DNA from: Flavitalea plasmicola | GTDB lineage: Bacteria; Bacteroidota; Bacteroidia; Chitinophagales; Chitinophagaceae | Reading direction: 5' to 3' | Length of the DNA stretch: 64,000 nucleotides | Assembly: GCF_030546645.1 (NCBI RefSeq) | Contig: NZ_JAUOTO010000011.1 | Span: 124,001-188,000, forward strand | Shown here: piece after piece, positions 38,357-47,569 of the stretch | Position numbering within the stretch: the stretch's first letter is position 1 | How the letters are laid out: the number at the start of each line of letters is the position of its first letter | The notes under the pieces: model-generated | What the model saw: the letters and a program-made list of their open reading frames with translations, nothing else | What the model was told of the DNA's origin: nothing | The model's database searches: none | Program-made: the position numbers and the translations under genes

Positions 38357-41300
38357 TTAGTTTGCTTTTTTTGCAGTATCCGCTGCAGGGGGCGGATTGC
38401 TGATGAGGGGCTGGCCTTTTTCCTGTACCGGCTTTCCGGGCGGCGGTGTGCCTGCGCCGAATTGTTTTTCCCAGTCCGTCAGCTGCATGGTCATCTGGAA
38501 AGAAGAAACGATGTCCTGTGCAAAGCCCATCTGCCTGTCGGAAAGATTACCGCCTTTGCCCTGCATGGCCATTTGGGCATTGATGGCCATCTGTTCATTC
38601 GGCATACTTTCTCCCAGGGAATTGTAATAGCGCAGCTGCTGATCGAGATCCTTTTTCAATGAATAGGAAACCTTTTGGGCCAGTCTCAGATCGCCGGATT
38701 GGTAGCATGCCAGCAGGAAGCTCATGGAGATCCTATTGTGCTGGTTGCCCCGATTGGACGTCATTCCATAGGGGAAGTTGGATTCCAGCACGTTCCGGTC
38801 GAAATGCTCCAGCAGCTTCTGGGCTGCGTCCTTTTTGCCTTCATCGATAAGGCTCAGTGCCAGCTGGGCGTGCGCGGCACGAAGGGTATTCAGGTGGCGG
38901 CGATTTTCCTCGTCGTAGTAAACGCCGGGGGTGTTTGCATTGCCGAACCCGAATTTGGTCATCATGTTGTCATAAGCCAGGTCGTTGTTATAATTGCCCG
39001 TATTCGGGTTCTTATTTTCGACGGGCACCAGTCTTCCTGCCAGTCCATCCTGGCGGATGTATTTGCCAAGACCCATATCTTCCAGCTCATAGGTCGAGTT
39101 GAAGCAGATGGGACGCTGCCATTTATTAGCGGCGATCAGGGCCAATACGGCCAGCTCATTCTTGAACAGGTAGTTTTTATTCTTTGCGATGTCCAGATGG
39201 AGCTCCGAAACGATGCTATCGGTGGGATTGACCGTCCCATTCTTACGTACCAGGTCAGCGTCCACTGGAACTGACAGCTTGCGGATGGGAAGGAAATTAT
39301 ATGTCTCTCCCTCTTCGGTCTGGGTCGTGTATTTGGGGTCGTTGCTGCCCACCACATTTTTCAAGATATCGTAGAGATCATAATACTTATTCTGGTCGAA
39401 ACCGGGGATGTTGCCGATGGGAACGGCATCTCTCGTGTTGCCCTGGATCTGTTCGGGGGTAAACAGCACATCGGCGGGGGCACTCTCGTTGACCTTATAC
39501 CGCAGCTGGTTGATATACCAGTCGGTACCCAGCAGGGAATAGTTCATGACCCGCACGTCCGGCCGGATACCTTCCACTTCCTGGGCATACCAGAGGGGAT
39601 ATGTATCATTGTCGCCGAAAGAGATCAGGATGGCATTGCGGGGGCAGCTTTCCAGGTAATCCTTTCCGATGTCCCTTGCCAGGGTCTTTTTGCTACGGTC
39701 GTGGTCATCCCACTCCTGGCTGCCCATGAGCACCGGCACGGCCAGGAAGCAAAGACCCGCAGTGGCATAATTTGCCAGGGACGGCCGGCCTTTGAGGAGA
39801 TATTTTTCGATAAGCTCCTTCACCCATATGACGCCCAGCCCGATCCAGATGGCAAAGGCATAGCAGGACCCCGCATAAGCATAGTCCCTTTCACGGGGTT
39901 GATAGCCTGCCTGGTTGAGGTAAATGACGATGGCAAAGCCGGTGAAGAAGAACAGAAGACCTGTCACCCAGAAATCTCTGCTGCTGCGGAGGTATTGGAA
40001 TACCAAACCGAGGAGACCCAGGATCAGGGGGAGCATGTACATCCGGTTGTAAGATTTGTTATTCTTATGGATGGTGTCGGGCAGTTTGCTCTGGTCGCCG
40101 TAGAGGAGATTATCCAGGAATGAGATGCCAGTGATGAAGCTGCCGTCCCGCACATTTCCAAAACCTTGCAGGTCATTTTGCTTACCGGAGAAGTTCCACA
40201 TGAAATAGCGGAGGAACATCACCCCATTCTGGTATTTTATGAAATACTTGATATTGTCGGCCATCGTAGGATTATCGCCTTCGCCCAGGTTGGCAAAAGT
40301 CCGGTAGGCGTCGATCTGCCCCCTGTCATTATTGCCATCCCACATGCGGGGGAAGATGTGCGAAGAAGGCGTATTGCCCCAATCCTGCGCGGAGATCCGG
40401 CCTGCCACCTCATATTTCTCTTTTCCTTTTACATAGAGCGGACCGCCGTCCACCCGGGGCGCGTGATCCTGGAAATCCGGTCCGTAAAGGATCGGCCAAT
40501 CTCCGTACTGGTCGCGGCTGAGGTAGCCGACAAGGCTGACGGGATTGTCCACATTATACATGTCTACGCCGGGATTGGCATTACTGCGGATGAGCGTGGT
40601 GAAATAAGTGGAATAGCCCAATAGCATAAAGGAAAAGCACCAAAGGGCCAGCTTGAAGCTGGGCAGCGCTTCTTTTTTGATGATATAGCCGGCTGCTACC
40701 GCAATGCCCAGCGCGACGAGGAGCTTGAAGAACTTACCGCCGCCACTGCCGGCAGCGCCGATGATAACAGGCAGCGCGACGATGACGATGAACAGGATCA
40801 GCCAGGCGCGGAGCTTGACCTGGGAAATGGACTCACTTTTAAAAGTAAGACCCCAGGTGAGGAGGATCGCCACCAGGGCGAAGTACAATCCAAACCCGGA
40901 GAAGAAAGGCAGTCCCAGGCTGTTGACAAAGAAGATATCGAAATAGCCTGCCCCTTTGATGGTATACTGGATGACCAGCACCTGGACGACGCCTGTAATG
41001 ACGCAGCCGGTGGCGAAGGCGAATATCGCCCCCCAGGTGGTAGGCTTAAAGCGTTTGAAGTAATACACCATGACGATGGCGGGGATGGTCAGGAGGTTCA
41101 GCAGATGGACGCCGATGGACAAGCCCATCATATAGAAAAGAAAGACGATCCACTTGTCGGAGCCCGGCTGGTCGGCATGATGCTCCCATTTAAGAATGGC
41201 CCAGAAGACCAGGGCGGTGAAGAAGGCGCTGGAAGCATATACTTCCCCTTCTACGGCGCTATACCAGTAGGAATCGCAGAAAGTATAGGCCAGGGCGCCT

Positions 41301-41680
41301 ACGACGCCGGCGCTCATGATGGTGAAGAGCTGCTGTTTATCTGGTTCTGCGTTTGTCGTCTTTTGTACGAGCTTGCGTGCAAAGTGGGTGATCGTCCAGA
41401 AGAGGAAGAGAATGGACAGGCCGCTGGCGATGGCGCTCATGAAGTTGACGCCCCTTGCGGCGGTGAGCGGATTGTTGCCGAACAGGATGATGAAAAACCG
41501 GCCCATGAGGACGAACAGCGGGGCGCCGGGCGGGTGGGGGATCTGGAGCTTGTAGCAGCTGGAGACGAACTCACCGCAATCCCAGAAGCTGCCTGTGGGT
41601 TCCATGGTCATGACATAGACGGTACAGGCAATCACACCCACGATCCAGCCTACAATATTATTCACTCTGTTGAAGCTCAT
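38357..41680 (-). CDS. DUF2723 (GT117-type) membrane protein, probable protein O-glycosyltransferase
   Basis: 1107-aa integral membrane protein. The N-terminus is diagnostic for DUF2723: YVMTMEPTGSFWDCGEFV and IPHPPGAPLFVLMGRFF, with the acidic residues in the first extracytoplasmic loop expected for a GT-C fold. About a dozen membrane helices span the first 620 residues. A large soluble C-terminal domain follows, containing FGDNDTYPLWYAQEVEGIRPDVRVMN (shown in pieces: FGDNDTYPLWYAQ, GIRPDVRVMN) and TPR-like helices. The family has been linked to protein O-mannosylation in Bacteroidota and to animal TMEM260; donor and target here are unverified. It is a single-gene unit with its own terminator. 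Confidence 0.9.
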   Translation of the reverse strand: MSFNRVNNIVGWIVGVIACTVYVMTMEPTGSFWDCGEFVSSCYKLQIPHPPGAPLFVLMGRFFIILFGNNPLTAARGVNFMSAIASGLSILFLFWTITHFARKLVQKTTNAEPDKQQLFTIMSAGVVGALAYTFCDSYWYSAVEGEVYASSAFFTALVFWAILKWEHHADQPGSDKWIVFLFYMMGLSIGVHLLNLLTIPAIVMVYYFKRFKPTTWGAIFAFATGCVITGVVQVLVIQYTIKGAGYFDIFFVNSLGLPFFSGFGLYFALVAILLTWGLTFKSESISQVKLRAWLILFIVIVALPVIIGAAGSGGGKFFKLLVALGIAVAAGYIIKKEALPSFKLALWCFSFMLLGYSTYFTTLIRSNANPGVDMYNVDNPVSLVGYLSRDQYGDWPILYGPDFQDHAPRVDGGPLYVKGKEKYEVAGRISAQDWGNTPSSHIFPRMWDGNNDRGQIDAYRTFANLGEGDNPTMADNIKYFIKYQNGVMFLRYFMWNFSGKQNDLQGFGNVRDGSFITGISFLDNLLYGDQSKLPDTIHKNNKSYNRMYMLPLILGLLGLVFQYLRSSRDFWVTGLLFFFTGFAIVIYLNQAGYQPRERDYAYAGSCYAFAIWIGLGVIWVKELIEKYLLKGRPSLANYATAGLCFLAVPVLMGSQEWDDHDRSKKTLARDIGKDYLESCPRNAILISFGDNDTYPLWYAQEVEGIRPDVRVMNYSLLGTDWYINQLRYKVNESAPADVLFTPEQIQGNTRDAVPIGNIPGFDQNKYYDLYDILKNVVGSNDPKYTTQTEEGETYNFLPIRKLSVPVDADLVRKNGTVNPTDSIVSELHLDIAKNKNYLFKNELAVLALIAANKWQRPICFNSTYELEDMGLGKYIRQDGLAGRLVPVENKNPNTGNYNNDLAYDNMMTKFGFGNANTPGVYYDEENRRHLNTLRAAHAQLALSLIDEGKKDAAQKLLEHFDRNVLESNFPYGMTSNRGNQHNRISMSFLLACYQSGDLRLAQKVSYSLKKDLDQQLRYYNSLGESMPNEQMAINAQMAMQGKGGNLSDRQMGFAQDIVSSFQMTMQLTDWEKQFGAGTPPPGKPVQEKGQPLISNPPPAADTAKKAN

Positions 41681-41938
41681 ATGATGTTGATTTTAAACGA
41701 CCGGCAGATAGGTTTTTGAGTTTTTAATGTATCTGTCCACCTTAGGGTGGCAAAGGACGCGATTTTCGGACATAAACACAAATTTTTGGAGGCCGTTGGG
41801 AGATAGATAAAGCGCGAATTTTCATCAAATTGGGGTATGGTCAGTCGCCGGTGGGAGAAATTAACGGGTAATTAACGGTGGGTTAGGTCAGGTGTTGTGA
41901 CCGGGGCCTGACGTATTGGGCGGTCGGGCCAGGCCTGG

Positions 41939-42760
41939 CTACTCGAAAAAGACTTTGATGGTCTGGTAGAACAGCCGGCTCTGGAGGTATTGATTCTGGG
42001 ATTGCTCGGAGAAGCCCTGGAGTCCGAAGAGTCCGGCGGCATTGCCTTTCTGGATGGCTATTTCCAGGTAGCCGGCGGAATTGAAAAGCGCCAGCTTTTC
42101 CCCTTCTCCCACATCGGCATAGCTCTCGCTGATCTTATCTATGATCTCATCCCTTTTGAAGACGATGCGGAAGCTGCGGCCTTTGCGGCGTTCTTCAAAC
42201 TCATCCCGGGTGATGTTGACGATGACATTCTCAAAATGATCGATGAAGATGATCTGTCCTTCGATCCAGCTGTCTCCGAATACGGGTCGCAAATGGTTCT
42301 TTTCCGTAAAAGGAGGGTCAGGTGTGCCGATGTCCAGCAGGCGGCTGCCATTGGTCAGCTCCTGGATAGCACGGCCCATAACGCCTGTGCAGTAGAGGGT
42401 ATTCTTAATGGCAGTCTTGTCCAGGGGCAGGCCGATGACCATTTCGGGGCGTCCTTCCAGGATCATGGTGAGCAGGCCATTGTCGGCACACAGCAGATAT
42501 TGGTCATTGTGATAGGCCAGCAATAGCTGCTCGGGCTTTTTCTCGAACATATTCACCATGATGAGGTGATAGGTATAAGCGGGAAAATGCTTGATGGCAT
42601 TGCGGCAGACATAGGCTGCCTGGGGATAGTTAAAGGGGGACAGATCATGAGAAATATCCAGTATTGTGAACGCCGGGTTGATTTGTGCTAATTGGCCCTT
42701 TACAGCTCCCACCAGATAATCTTGCTGACCGATGTCCGAAGTCAGGGTTAATAAGGCCAT
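41939..42760 (-). CDS. SAM hydroxide adenosyltransferase-like protein (DUF62; chlorinase/fluorinase superfamily)
   Basis: 273-aa protein with the family landmarks TLTSDIGQQDYLVGAVKG at the start, TILDISHDLSPFN near residue 34, LLCADNGLLTMI near 100, and a C-terminal beta-barrel domain with FIDHFENVIVNITRDEF. Most relatives hydrolyse S-adenosylmethionine to adenosine and methionine using hydroxide; halogenation is restricted to a few actinobacterial enzymes. There is no reason to expect halogenation here. It is 10 nt downstream of the SDR gene on the same strand. Confidence 0.9.
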   Translation of the reverse strand: MALLTLTSDIGQQDYLVGAVKGQLAQINPAFTILDISHDLSPFNYPQAAYVCRNAIKHFPAYTYHLIMVNMFEKKPEQLLLAYHNDQYLLCADNGLLTMILEGRPEMVIGLPLDKTAIKNTLYCTGVMGRAIQELTNGSRLLDIGTPDPPFTEKNHLRPVFGDSWIEGQIIFIDHFENVIVNITRDEFEERRKGRSFRIVFKRDEIIDKISESYADVGEGEKLALFNSAGYLEIAIQKGNAAGLFGLQGFSEQSQNQYLQSRLFYQTIKVFFE

Positions 42761-42770
42761 TTTCCGGTGT

Positions 42771-43577
42771 TTATTTTACAAATTCACCATTTTTATAATA
42801 GTGATTGTAGGTGAGTCTATCTGCCAGGGAAGGAAAGATCTTGTTCAGCAGCACGGTGACCTTGCCCTGGAAAGTGAGGACGAGGGTCCGTTTGCGTTTC
42901 TCGATGGCCCTTAAAATATGCCGGGCGCATTCTTCGGCGGTCATCAGCTTGCCTTCATTGAGGACGCTTGCTCCAAGGGCCTGTCCTTTGTCGTCCAGAG
43001 CGGCATGGCGGATGTTGGAGGCGACGAAACCGGGGCATGCCCACATGACATGGACGCCGGAGTGCAATAATTCGGTGCGTATAGACTCCAGCCATCCCTG
43101 GAGGGCGAATTTGGAGGCGGAATAGGCGCTTCTGCCGGGAAGACCGCGGTAGCCGGCTATGGAAGATATGCCGACGACGGAGCCTTTTCTTTCCAGTATG
43201 GAAGGCAATGCGTATTTGGTGCAGTATACGGCGCCGAGGAAATTGATCTCCATCACTTTACGAGTGACTTCCGTGACGGAGTCCAGGAAGAGGGCACGCA
43301 TGCTGATGCCGGCATTATTGATGAGGATGTCGATGCTTCCGAAGGTTTCTATGGTGGATTCGATGAAGCGGCGGCATTCAAATTCGTTGCTGACGTCACA
43401 GGCTACGGCATGGAGGAGGACGTTGGCGTATTCGACCTGTAGTTTATAGATCTTGTCGTGATTGCGACCGCAGGTAGCTACTTTGGCGCCTTGTGGGATA
43501 AGGGCTTCGATCAGGGCTTTGCCTATGCCATCGCTGCCACCTGTGATCACGACTACTTTATCTTTGAAGAAAGACAT
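42771..43577 (-). CDS. SDR-family NAD(P)-dependent oxidoreductase
   Basis: Classical short-chain dehydrogenase (268 aa) with VVVITGGSDGIGKAL (cofactor-binding TGxxxGIG), INNAGIS, the catalytic serine in VVGISSIAGYRG and YSASKFA (Tyr-x-x-x-Lys). The C-terminal hydrophobic part (LTFQGKVTVLLNKIFPSLADRL) resembles membrane-associated DHRS7-like SDRs. The start was set at ATG 43577 (MSFFKDKVV) rather than 43598. The substrate is not predictable. Confidence 0.92.
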   Translation of the reverse strand: MSFFKDKVVVITGGSDGIGKALIEALIPQGAKVATCGRNHDKIYKLQVEYANVLLHAVACDVSNEFECRRFIESTIETFGSIDILINNAGISMRALFLDSVTEVTRKVMEINFLGAVYCTKYALPSILERKGSVVGISSIAGYRGLPGRSAYSASKFALQGWLESIRTELLHSGVHVMWACPGFVASNIRHAALDDKGQALGASVLNEGKLMTAEECARHILRAIEKRKRTLVLTFQGKVTVLLNKIFPSLADRLTYNHYYKNGEFVK

Positions 43578-43712
43578 ACTTATGGGTTGTGGGTGCAAAC
43601 TTATGAGTTATGGATGATAAAACAGGTGTGTTGGGGGGAATAAAAGAAATTGGGGAGCTATCCACAATGTTGATAACCAATTTTTTTTCGTGGGAAAATA
43701 CTGAGATAAAAA

Positions 43713-43743
43713 TTTGTTGTAAATAGTTTTTGGCTTATTTTTG
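43713..43743 (+). promoter_or_regulatory. Promoter of tRNA-Lys(TTT)
   Basis: TTTG (43713-43716), 19 nt, then TATTTTTG (43736-43743), a perfect Bacteroidota -33/-7 pair, 48 nt before the tRNA. The -7 box is followed by cactccc, nearly the same as at the tRNA-Val promoter. Confidence 0.75.
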
Positions 43744-43791
43744 CACTCCCAAAAAACGCTGATTCTTTTTGAGTTGGGGTAAAAAGGGAAG

Positions 43792-43864
43792 GATTCCGTA
43801 GCTCAGTTGGTAGAGCAATACACTTTTAATGTATGGGTCCTGGGTTCGAGTCCCAGCGGGATCA
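43792..43864 (+). tRNA. tRNA-Lys (anticodon TTT)
   Basis: A 73-nt cloverleaf. Acceptor arms gattccg and cgggatc pair, with discriminator A. The D arm is gctcagttggtagagc, the anticodon stem ataca/tgtat encloses cttttaa (anticodon TTT), and the T arm is ctgggttcgagtcccag. CCA is not encoded. A strong terminator follows 3 nt later. Confidence 0.96.
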
Positions 43865-44080
43865 CGAAGCCGACCAGACAAAGTCTGGTCGGCTTTTTTG
43901 TTTGGAAGCGCGCAAGGTTGCTTGCAGGCGCGGACAAATGAAAAAGCCGCGGGCCGCGATAGCGGACCGGGAGGCTTCGGGCTAGCTCAATGCGGAGGGA
44001 CAACCGAGCGAAGCGAGGTAATCTCAGCGGGATCACTTGTTAGATTCATAAGCGACTTTCGGGTCGCCTGTTGTTTTTAT
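43854..44080 (+). repeat. Duplicated tRNA-Lys 3' end with a second hairpin (gene-free 43865-44171)
   Basis: The 12-nt tRNA 3' segment cagcgggatcac (43854-43865) recurs exactly at 44025-44036. As in the first copy, the second is followed by a hairpin (gcgac-tttcgg-gtcgc, 44052-44067) and a T-rich run. Upstream of the second copy are a D-arm-like agctcaa and imperfect GC-rich inverted repeats, with no full cloverleaf. The 307-bp gap between the tRNA and the ABC permease gene holds no convincing ORF. A decayed tRNA duplicate or an old attachment site are both possible. Confidence 0.55.
43867..43899 (+). terminator. Strong intrinsic terminator after tRNA-Lys(TTT)
   Basis: A perfect 13-bp stem (aagccgaccagac / gtctggtcggctt) with a 3-nt aaa loop at 43867-43895, ending in a T run. 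Confidence 0.9.
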
Positions 44081-44171
44081 CCAGAATATTCACCCTCTTT
44101 TTCCAACTTTTCGCATCATTCTTCACCATTTAACTGATATCTTCAGCAGGTGAAATTTTATTCGGCAGCGG

Positions 44172-45110
44172 CTAATATTTGTTTCGCCTGATAAATTTAT
44201 CCGCCAGCACACCAGTGAGGATCACCACGCCCATGACCGCGAAGTTTAGAGAGCTGGGAATACCCAGCAGGTTCACCAGGTTTTGGATGACTTGTAACAT
44301 GGCGGCGCCAAGGACGATACCGATGATGGAGCCTTCCCCGCCTCTTAGCGAGCAGCCGCCCAGCACTGCCGCCGCAATGCCATACAGCTCGTAGAAGTTC
44401 CCATGAGACGAAGGGGCTATGGCGTTCGTATAAAAAGCCAGCAGGATGCCGGCGATGCCGGCCAGCAGGGCGCTGATGATATAGGCCGCCAGCAGCATTC
44501 TTTTTACGTTGATACCGGAGAAGAATGCTGCTTCTTCATTTTGCCCCACGGCGAACAGGTAGCGGCCGTACACAGATCGGTGAAGAAAGACCCAGGCCGC
44601 CGCCCCGACCACCAGCAGCAATATGAACGGCGATGGAACACCGAATAGATTCCCCGTAGCCAGCCTTTGGAGTGCCGTAAAGCCCTCACCATAGCCAAAC
44701 CCCATGGTAATATCATTTGAAAAGAATCGGGCGAGCCCTCTGTAGACCAGCAGCCCGCAAAGGGTGATAATAAATGGCTGGATCTTTAGTTTGGAGATCA
44801 TTATCCCATGACACCAGCCAATAGCGAGTGTTAACAGGAGCACCGTCATCACTGCGATGGGCCAGGCTATTTTCTGCGACACCAGCAGCATGCTCAGAAG
44901 GACACCCTCCAGTGCAAAGATGGAGCCGACAGACAGGTCAATACCACGCGTGATGATGACAATGCCGCTGCCGATGCTGAAGATGCCGAAAATGCCTATC
45001 AGACGGGTGGTGTTCTGCAGATTGGCCGCGCTCAGAAAGTTCGGATTTCCTATCGAGACGACGCTACAAAGGACGATGAAGATGATAAAAATGCCTTTTT
45101 CTTTTTTCAT
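44172..45110 (-). CDS. Ribose-type sugar ABC transporter permease (RbsC-like)
   Basis: Inner-membrane permease (312 aa) of the BPD_transp_2 family with about nine helices. Visible landmarks are GIVIITRGIDLSVGS near residue 50, QPFIITLCGLLVYRGLA near 115, and AAVLGGCSLRGGEGS near 240, the coupling-loop region for the ATPase. The frame extends to 45206 inside the ATPase gene; ATG 45110 (MKKEKGIFIIFIVL) is the natural family start, with an ATG at 45131 overlapping the ATPase stop as alternative. It is the last gene of the sugar locus. Confidence 0.93.
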   Translation of the reverse strand: MKKEKGIFIIFIVLCSVVSIGNPNFLSAANLQNTTRLIGIFGIFSIGSGIVIITRGIDLSVGSIFALEGVLLSMLLVSQKIAWPIAVMTVLLLTLAIGWCHGIMISKLKIQPFIITLCGLLVYRGLARFFSNDITMGFGYGEGFTALQRLATGNLFGVPSPFILLLVVGAAAWVFLHRSVYGRYLFAVGQNEEAAFFSGINVKRMLLAAYIISALLAGIAGILLAFYTNAIAPSSHGNFYELYGIAAAVLGGCSLRGGEGSIIGIVLGAAMLQVIQNLVNLLGIPSSLNFAVMGVVILTGVLADKFIRRNKY

Positions 45111-45123
45111 AATATCGTATGGA

Positions 45124-46617
45124 TTACCCATTGCCAAATGCATAGGACAGGATACGCTGTTCAGTGAATTCATCCGAAAGGAGTTCGCCGCTGATCCTGC
45201 CTTCATGCATGACCAGCATCCTGTCGCTGATGATCATTAATTCTTCCATATCGGAGCTGACGACGAGCACCATCGCCCCTTCATCTGCCAGCCGTCGCAT
45301 GATGCGGTATATCTCCGCTTTTGCTCCTACATCGACACCTCTGGTAGGCTCGTCAAAAACCATAAGCCTCGCTGTGCGGGAAAGCCATTTGCCTATGGCG
45401 ACCTTTTGCTGGTTGCCTCCGCTGAGATCTTTCAAAAGGTGCTGCAGTGAGGCACAACGTATGTCAAGGTTGTCCACCTGCGCGCGGGCCGCAAAGCTTT
45501 CTTTTGCTTGTCGGACAAGGGACATTGTTGAATAGGCGTGTAAGTTAGGCAGGGACAGATTTTCAGTGATCGACATCCCCGTGATAATGCCGTGTTGCTT
45601 CCGGTCTTCAGGGACGAGAAAAATGCCTTGGCGAATGGCATCGGAAGGGGATTTAATGCGGATGGCTTTGCCATCGAGGTAGACGGAGCCGGCGATGAGA
45701 GATCTTATACCACAGACGGATTCTACCAGCTCAGTGCGGCCTGATCCTACAAGGCCGGCGATCCCTGTTATTTTTCCGCTGTTCAGGGAGAAGCTGACCG
45801 GCTGATGGGGGTATCGATGAGTACGGATGGATTCGGCATTGAACGATGCGTTAGGTAGGGCACAACGGCTGGCGAATATTGAACGGTCGATATTCCTCCC
45901 CACCATCAGCCGCACAAGGCTGGCATGGTTCAGTTCTTCTTTCTTCAACTCACCGCCATTCTTCCCATCTTTTAGCACGACGACCCTGTCCGCAATCTGC
46001 ATGATCTCATTCATCCGGTGAGAAATATAGATGACGCTCGTGCCTTTGGATTTCAGGTCAGCCACCGTGTCAAAGAGAAGCGCTGTCTCTTTCATCGTGA
46101 GAGAAGAGGTCGGCTCATCCATGATCAGGATACGGGAGCGTAAGGACAGCGCCTTCGCGATCTCCACCAACTGTTGGCTGGCCAGCGAAAGCTGGCGCAC
46201 CGGCGTCTCTGGCCGGGCGTCCAGCCCTACCCGGGCCAAAAGACCTGCGGTCTCTTTTGACATCCTTTTTTTATCCGGCCATCCCCATCTTGTGACTGGC
46301 TCTCTTCCCAGGAAGATGTTCCCCGCTATATCGAGATTCTCCACCAGGTTTAGCTCCTGGTGAATAAACGCAATTCCCATCCTCATCGCGTCTCTTACCG
46401 AGGCGATAAAGATTTCCTTTTCGTCCAGCCGGATAGTGCCCCTGGTGAAGGGGTGCACGCCGCAAAGGATTTTCATCAGCGTGGATTTCCCTGCGCCGTT
46501 CTCACCCATCAGCGCAAGCACCTCACCCTCGTATACGGTGAGATCGACATCCTTCAGCACGGATACATCGCCGAACTGCTTGCATATCTTGTTCATATGG
46601 AGGATGGGCCTCGCCAT
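45124..46617 (-). CDS. Sugar ABC transporter ATP-binding protein, duplicated (RbsA/MglA-like)
   Basis: 497-aa cytoplasmic ATPase with two ABC domains. The first has Walker A GENGAGKST (residues 38-46), a signature-like LSLASQQLVEIAKAL, and IMDEPTSSL. The second has the degenerate Walker A GLVGSGRTEL normal for this family, LSGGNQQKVAIGKWL and VFDEPTRGVDVGAK. The tandem form powers class-2 sugar importers for pentoses and galactose. It starts 2 nt after the binding-protein gene. Confidence 0.95.
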   Translation of the reverse strand: MARPILHMNKICKQFGDVSVLKDVDLTVYEGEVLALMGENGAGKSTLMKILCGVHPFTRGTIRLDEKEIFIASVRDAMRMGIAFIHQELNLVENLDIAGNIFLGREPVTRWGWPDKKRMSKETAGLLARVGLDARPETPVRQLSLASQQLVEIAKALSLRSRILIMDEPTSSLTMKETALLFDTVADLKSKGTSVIYISHRMNEIMQIADRVVVLKDGKNGGELKKEELNHASLVRLMVGRNIDRSIFASRCALPNASFNAESIRTHRYPHQPVSFSLNSGKITGIAGLVGSGRTELVESVCGIRSLIAGSVYLDGKAIRIKSPSDAIRQGIFLVPEDRKQHGIITGMSITENLSLPNLHAYSTMSLVRQAKESFAARAQVDNLDIRCASLQHLLKDLSGGNQQKVAIGKWLSRTARLMVFDEPTRGVDVGAKAEIYRIMRRLADEGAMVLVVSSDMEELMIISDRMLVMHEGRISGELLSDEFTEQRILSYAFGNG

Positions 46618-46619
46618 AG

Positions 46620-47555
46620 CTACTTTCGTCTTAATGCCGCCATTTTCGACAGATAATCCGCCGCCATATCTTTCCGGATAACTTGCGCCGGAATGATCAC
46701 CTGTCCATTGGCCGGCAAGCCCTTTTTATCACCCGATAAATATTGCGCCATCAGCCTGGTCGACTGATAGCCGAATTCGAAAGGCTGCTGCACCACCGTG
46801 CCCAGGATCTCGCCGTTCTGTACACCCCGCAAGGTCTCTTCTTCCTCGTCAAAACAAACGATCTTGACCTTCCCTGACTTACCCGACTCTTTCACCGCGT
46901 TCAGGATCGCCGGACCGTTGTAGCTCCAAAGCCCCACAAAACAGTTGACATCGGGATGACTGACCAGCGCATCGCTCACATTAGCCTTGGCCCTGACCCT
47001 GTCGATATTATCGGTTCGTATGCCCGCGATGGTGATACCCGAACCTTTCAATTCTTCTTCGATGCCCGCGATCCGCTCTTTGGCATTCTGTGCATCCGCC
47101 TTACCGACGAACAGCAGGATCTTCCCGCCGGCGGGCAACGCCTCTTTAATAAGCTTACCCGCATAATGACCCGCCTCCACATTGCTGGTGCCGACATAGC
47201 ACAGTCGTTTGCTGTTAGGAATATCGCTGTCGGTAACCATGACGGGAATTTTTTCGCTGGTGGCATCGATAAAGGGACCTTGATTGACAGGGTCGAGGGG
47301 CGCGACGATCACGCCGTTGAGCCCGTTGGCCAGCAGGTCGTCCACGATCCTTTTCTGCTCCTCAGTGGCGCCATCGGTCGTATAGCGGAAGACAACATCA
47401 TATTCTTTTATCTCAGCGCGCGCCTTTTTACACCCCGCCTCCGCGAAAGTCCAGAAGTCAGTGGCCGCGCCGGCTACGAATGCGATGGTCGGTCGGTGGC
47501 TCCTGTTGCACGACACCAACGATAATAAGGCAATCACGAAAGGCAATCGTTTCAT
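46620..47555 (-). CDS. Sugar-binding lipoprotein (RbsB-like periplasmic binding protein)
   Basis: 311-aa substrate-binding protein. Its leader (LPFVIALLSLVSC) ends in a lipobox cysteine, so it is probably tethered in the periplasm. The mature part has the Peripla_BP_4 pattern: TIAFVAGAATDFW, GLNGVIVAPLDP, VMVTDSDIPN, GHYAGKLIKEALPAGGKILLFVG (shown in part), and VVQQPFEFGYQSTRLM. It lies with the ATPase and permease and supplies the sugar specificity of the importer; a pentose such as L-arabinose is an inference from the GH127 gene upstream. Confidence 0.94.
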   Translation of the reverse strand: MKRLPFVIALLSLVSCNRSHRPTIAFVAGAATDFWTFAEAGCKKARAEIKEYDVVFRYTTDGATEEQKRIVDDLLANGLNGVIVAPLDPVNQGPFIDATSEKIPVMVTDSDIPNSKRLCYVGTSNVEAGHYAGKLIKEALPAGGKILLFVGKADAQNAKERIAGIEEELKGSGITIAGIRTDNIDRVRAKANVSDALVSHPDVNCFVGLWSYNGPAILNAVKESGKSGKVKIVCFDEEEETLRGVQNGEILGTVVQQPFEFGYQSTRLMAQYLSGDKKGLPANGQVIIPAQVIRKDMAADYLSKMAALRRK

Positions 47556-47569
47556 ATGTCAATATTTAT

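Noticed and set aside
41939-42760. A halogenase (chlorinase/fluorinase) for halometabolite synthesis.
   Set aside because: The family name is misleading. Nearly all relatives hydrolyse SAM with hydroxide, and no biosynthetic genes are nearby.
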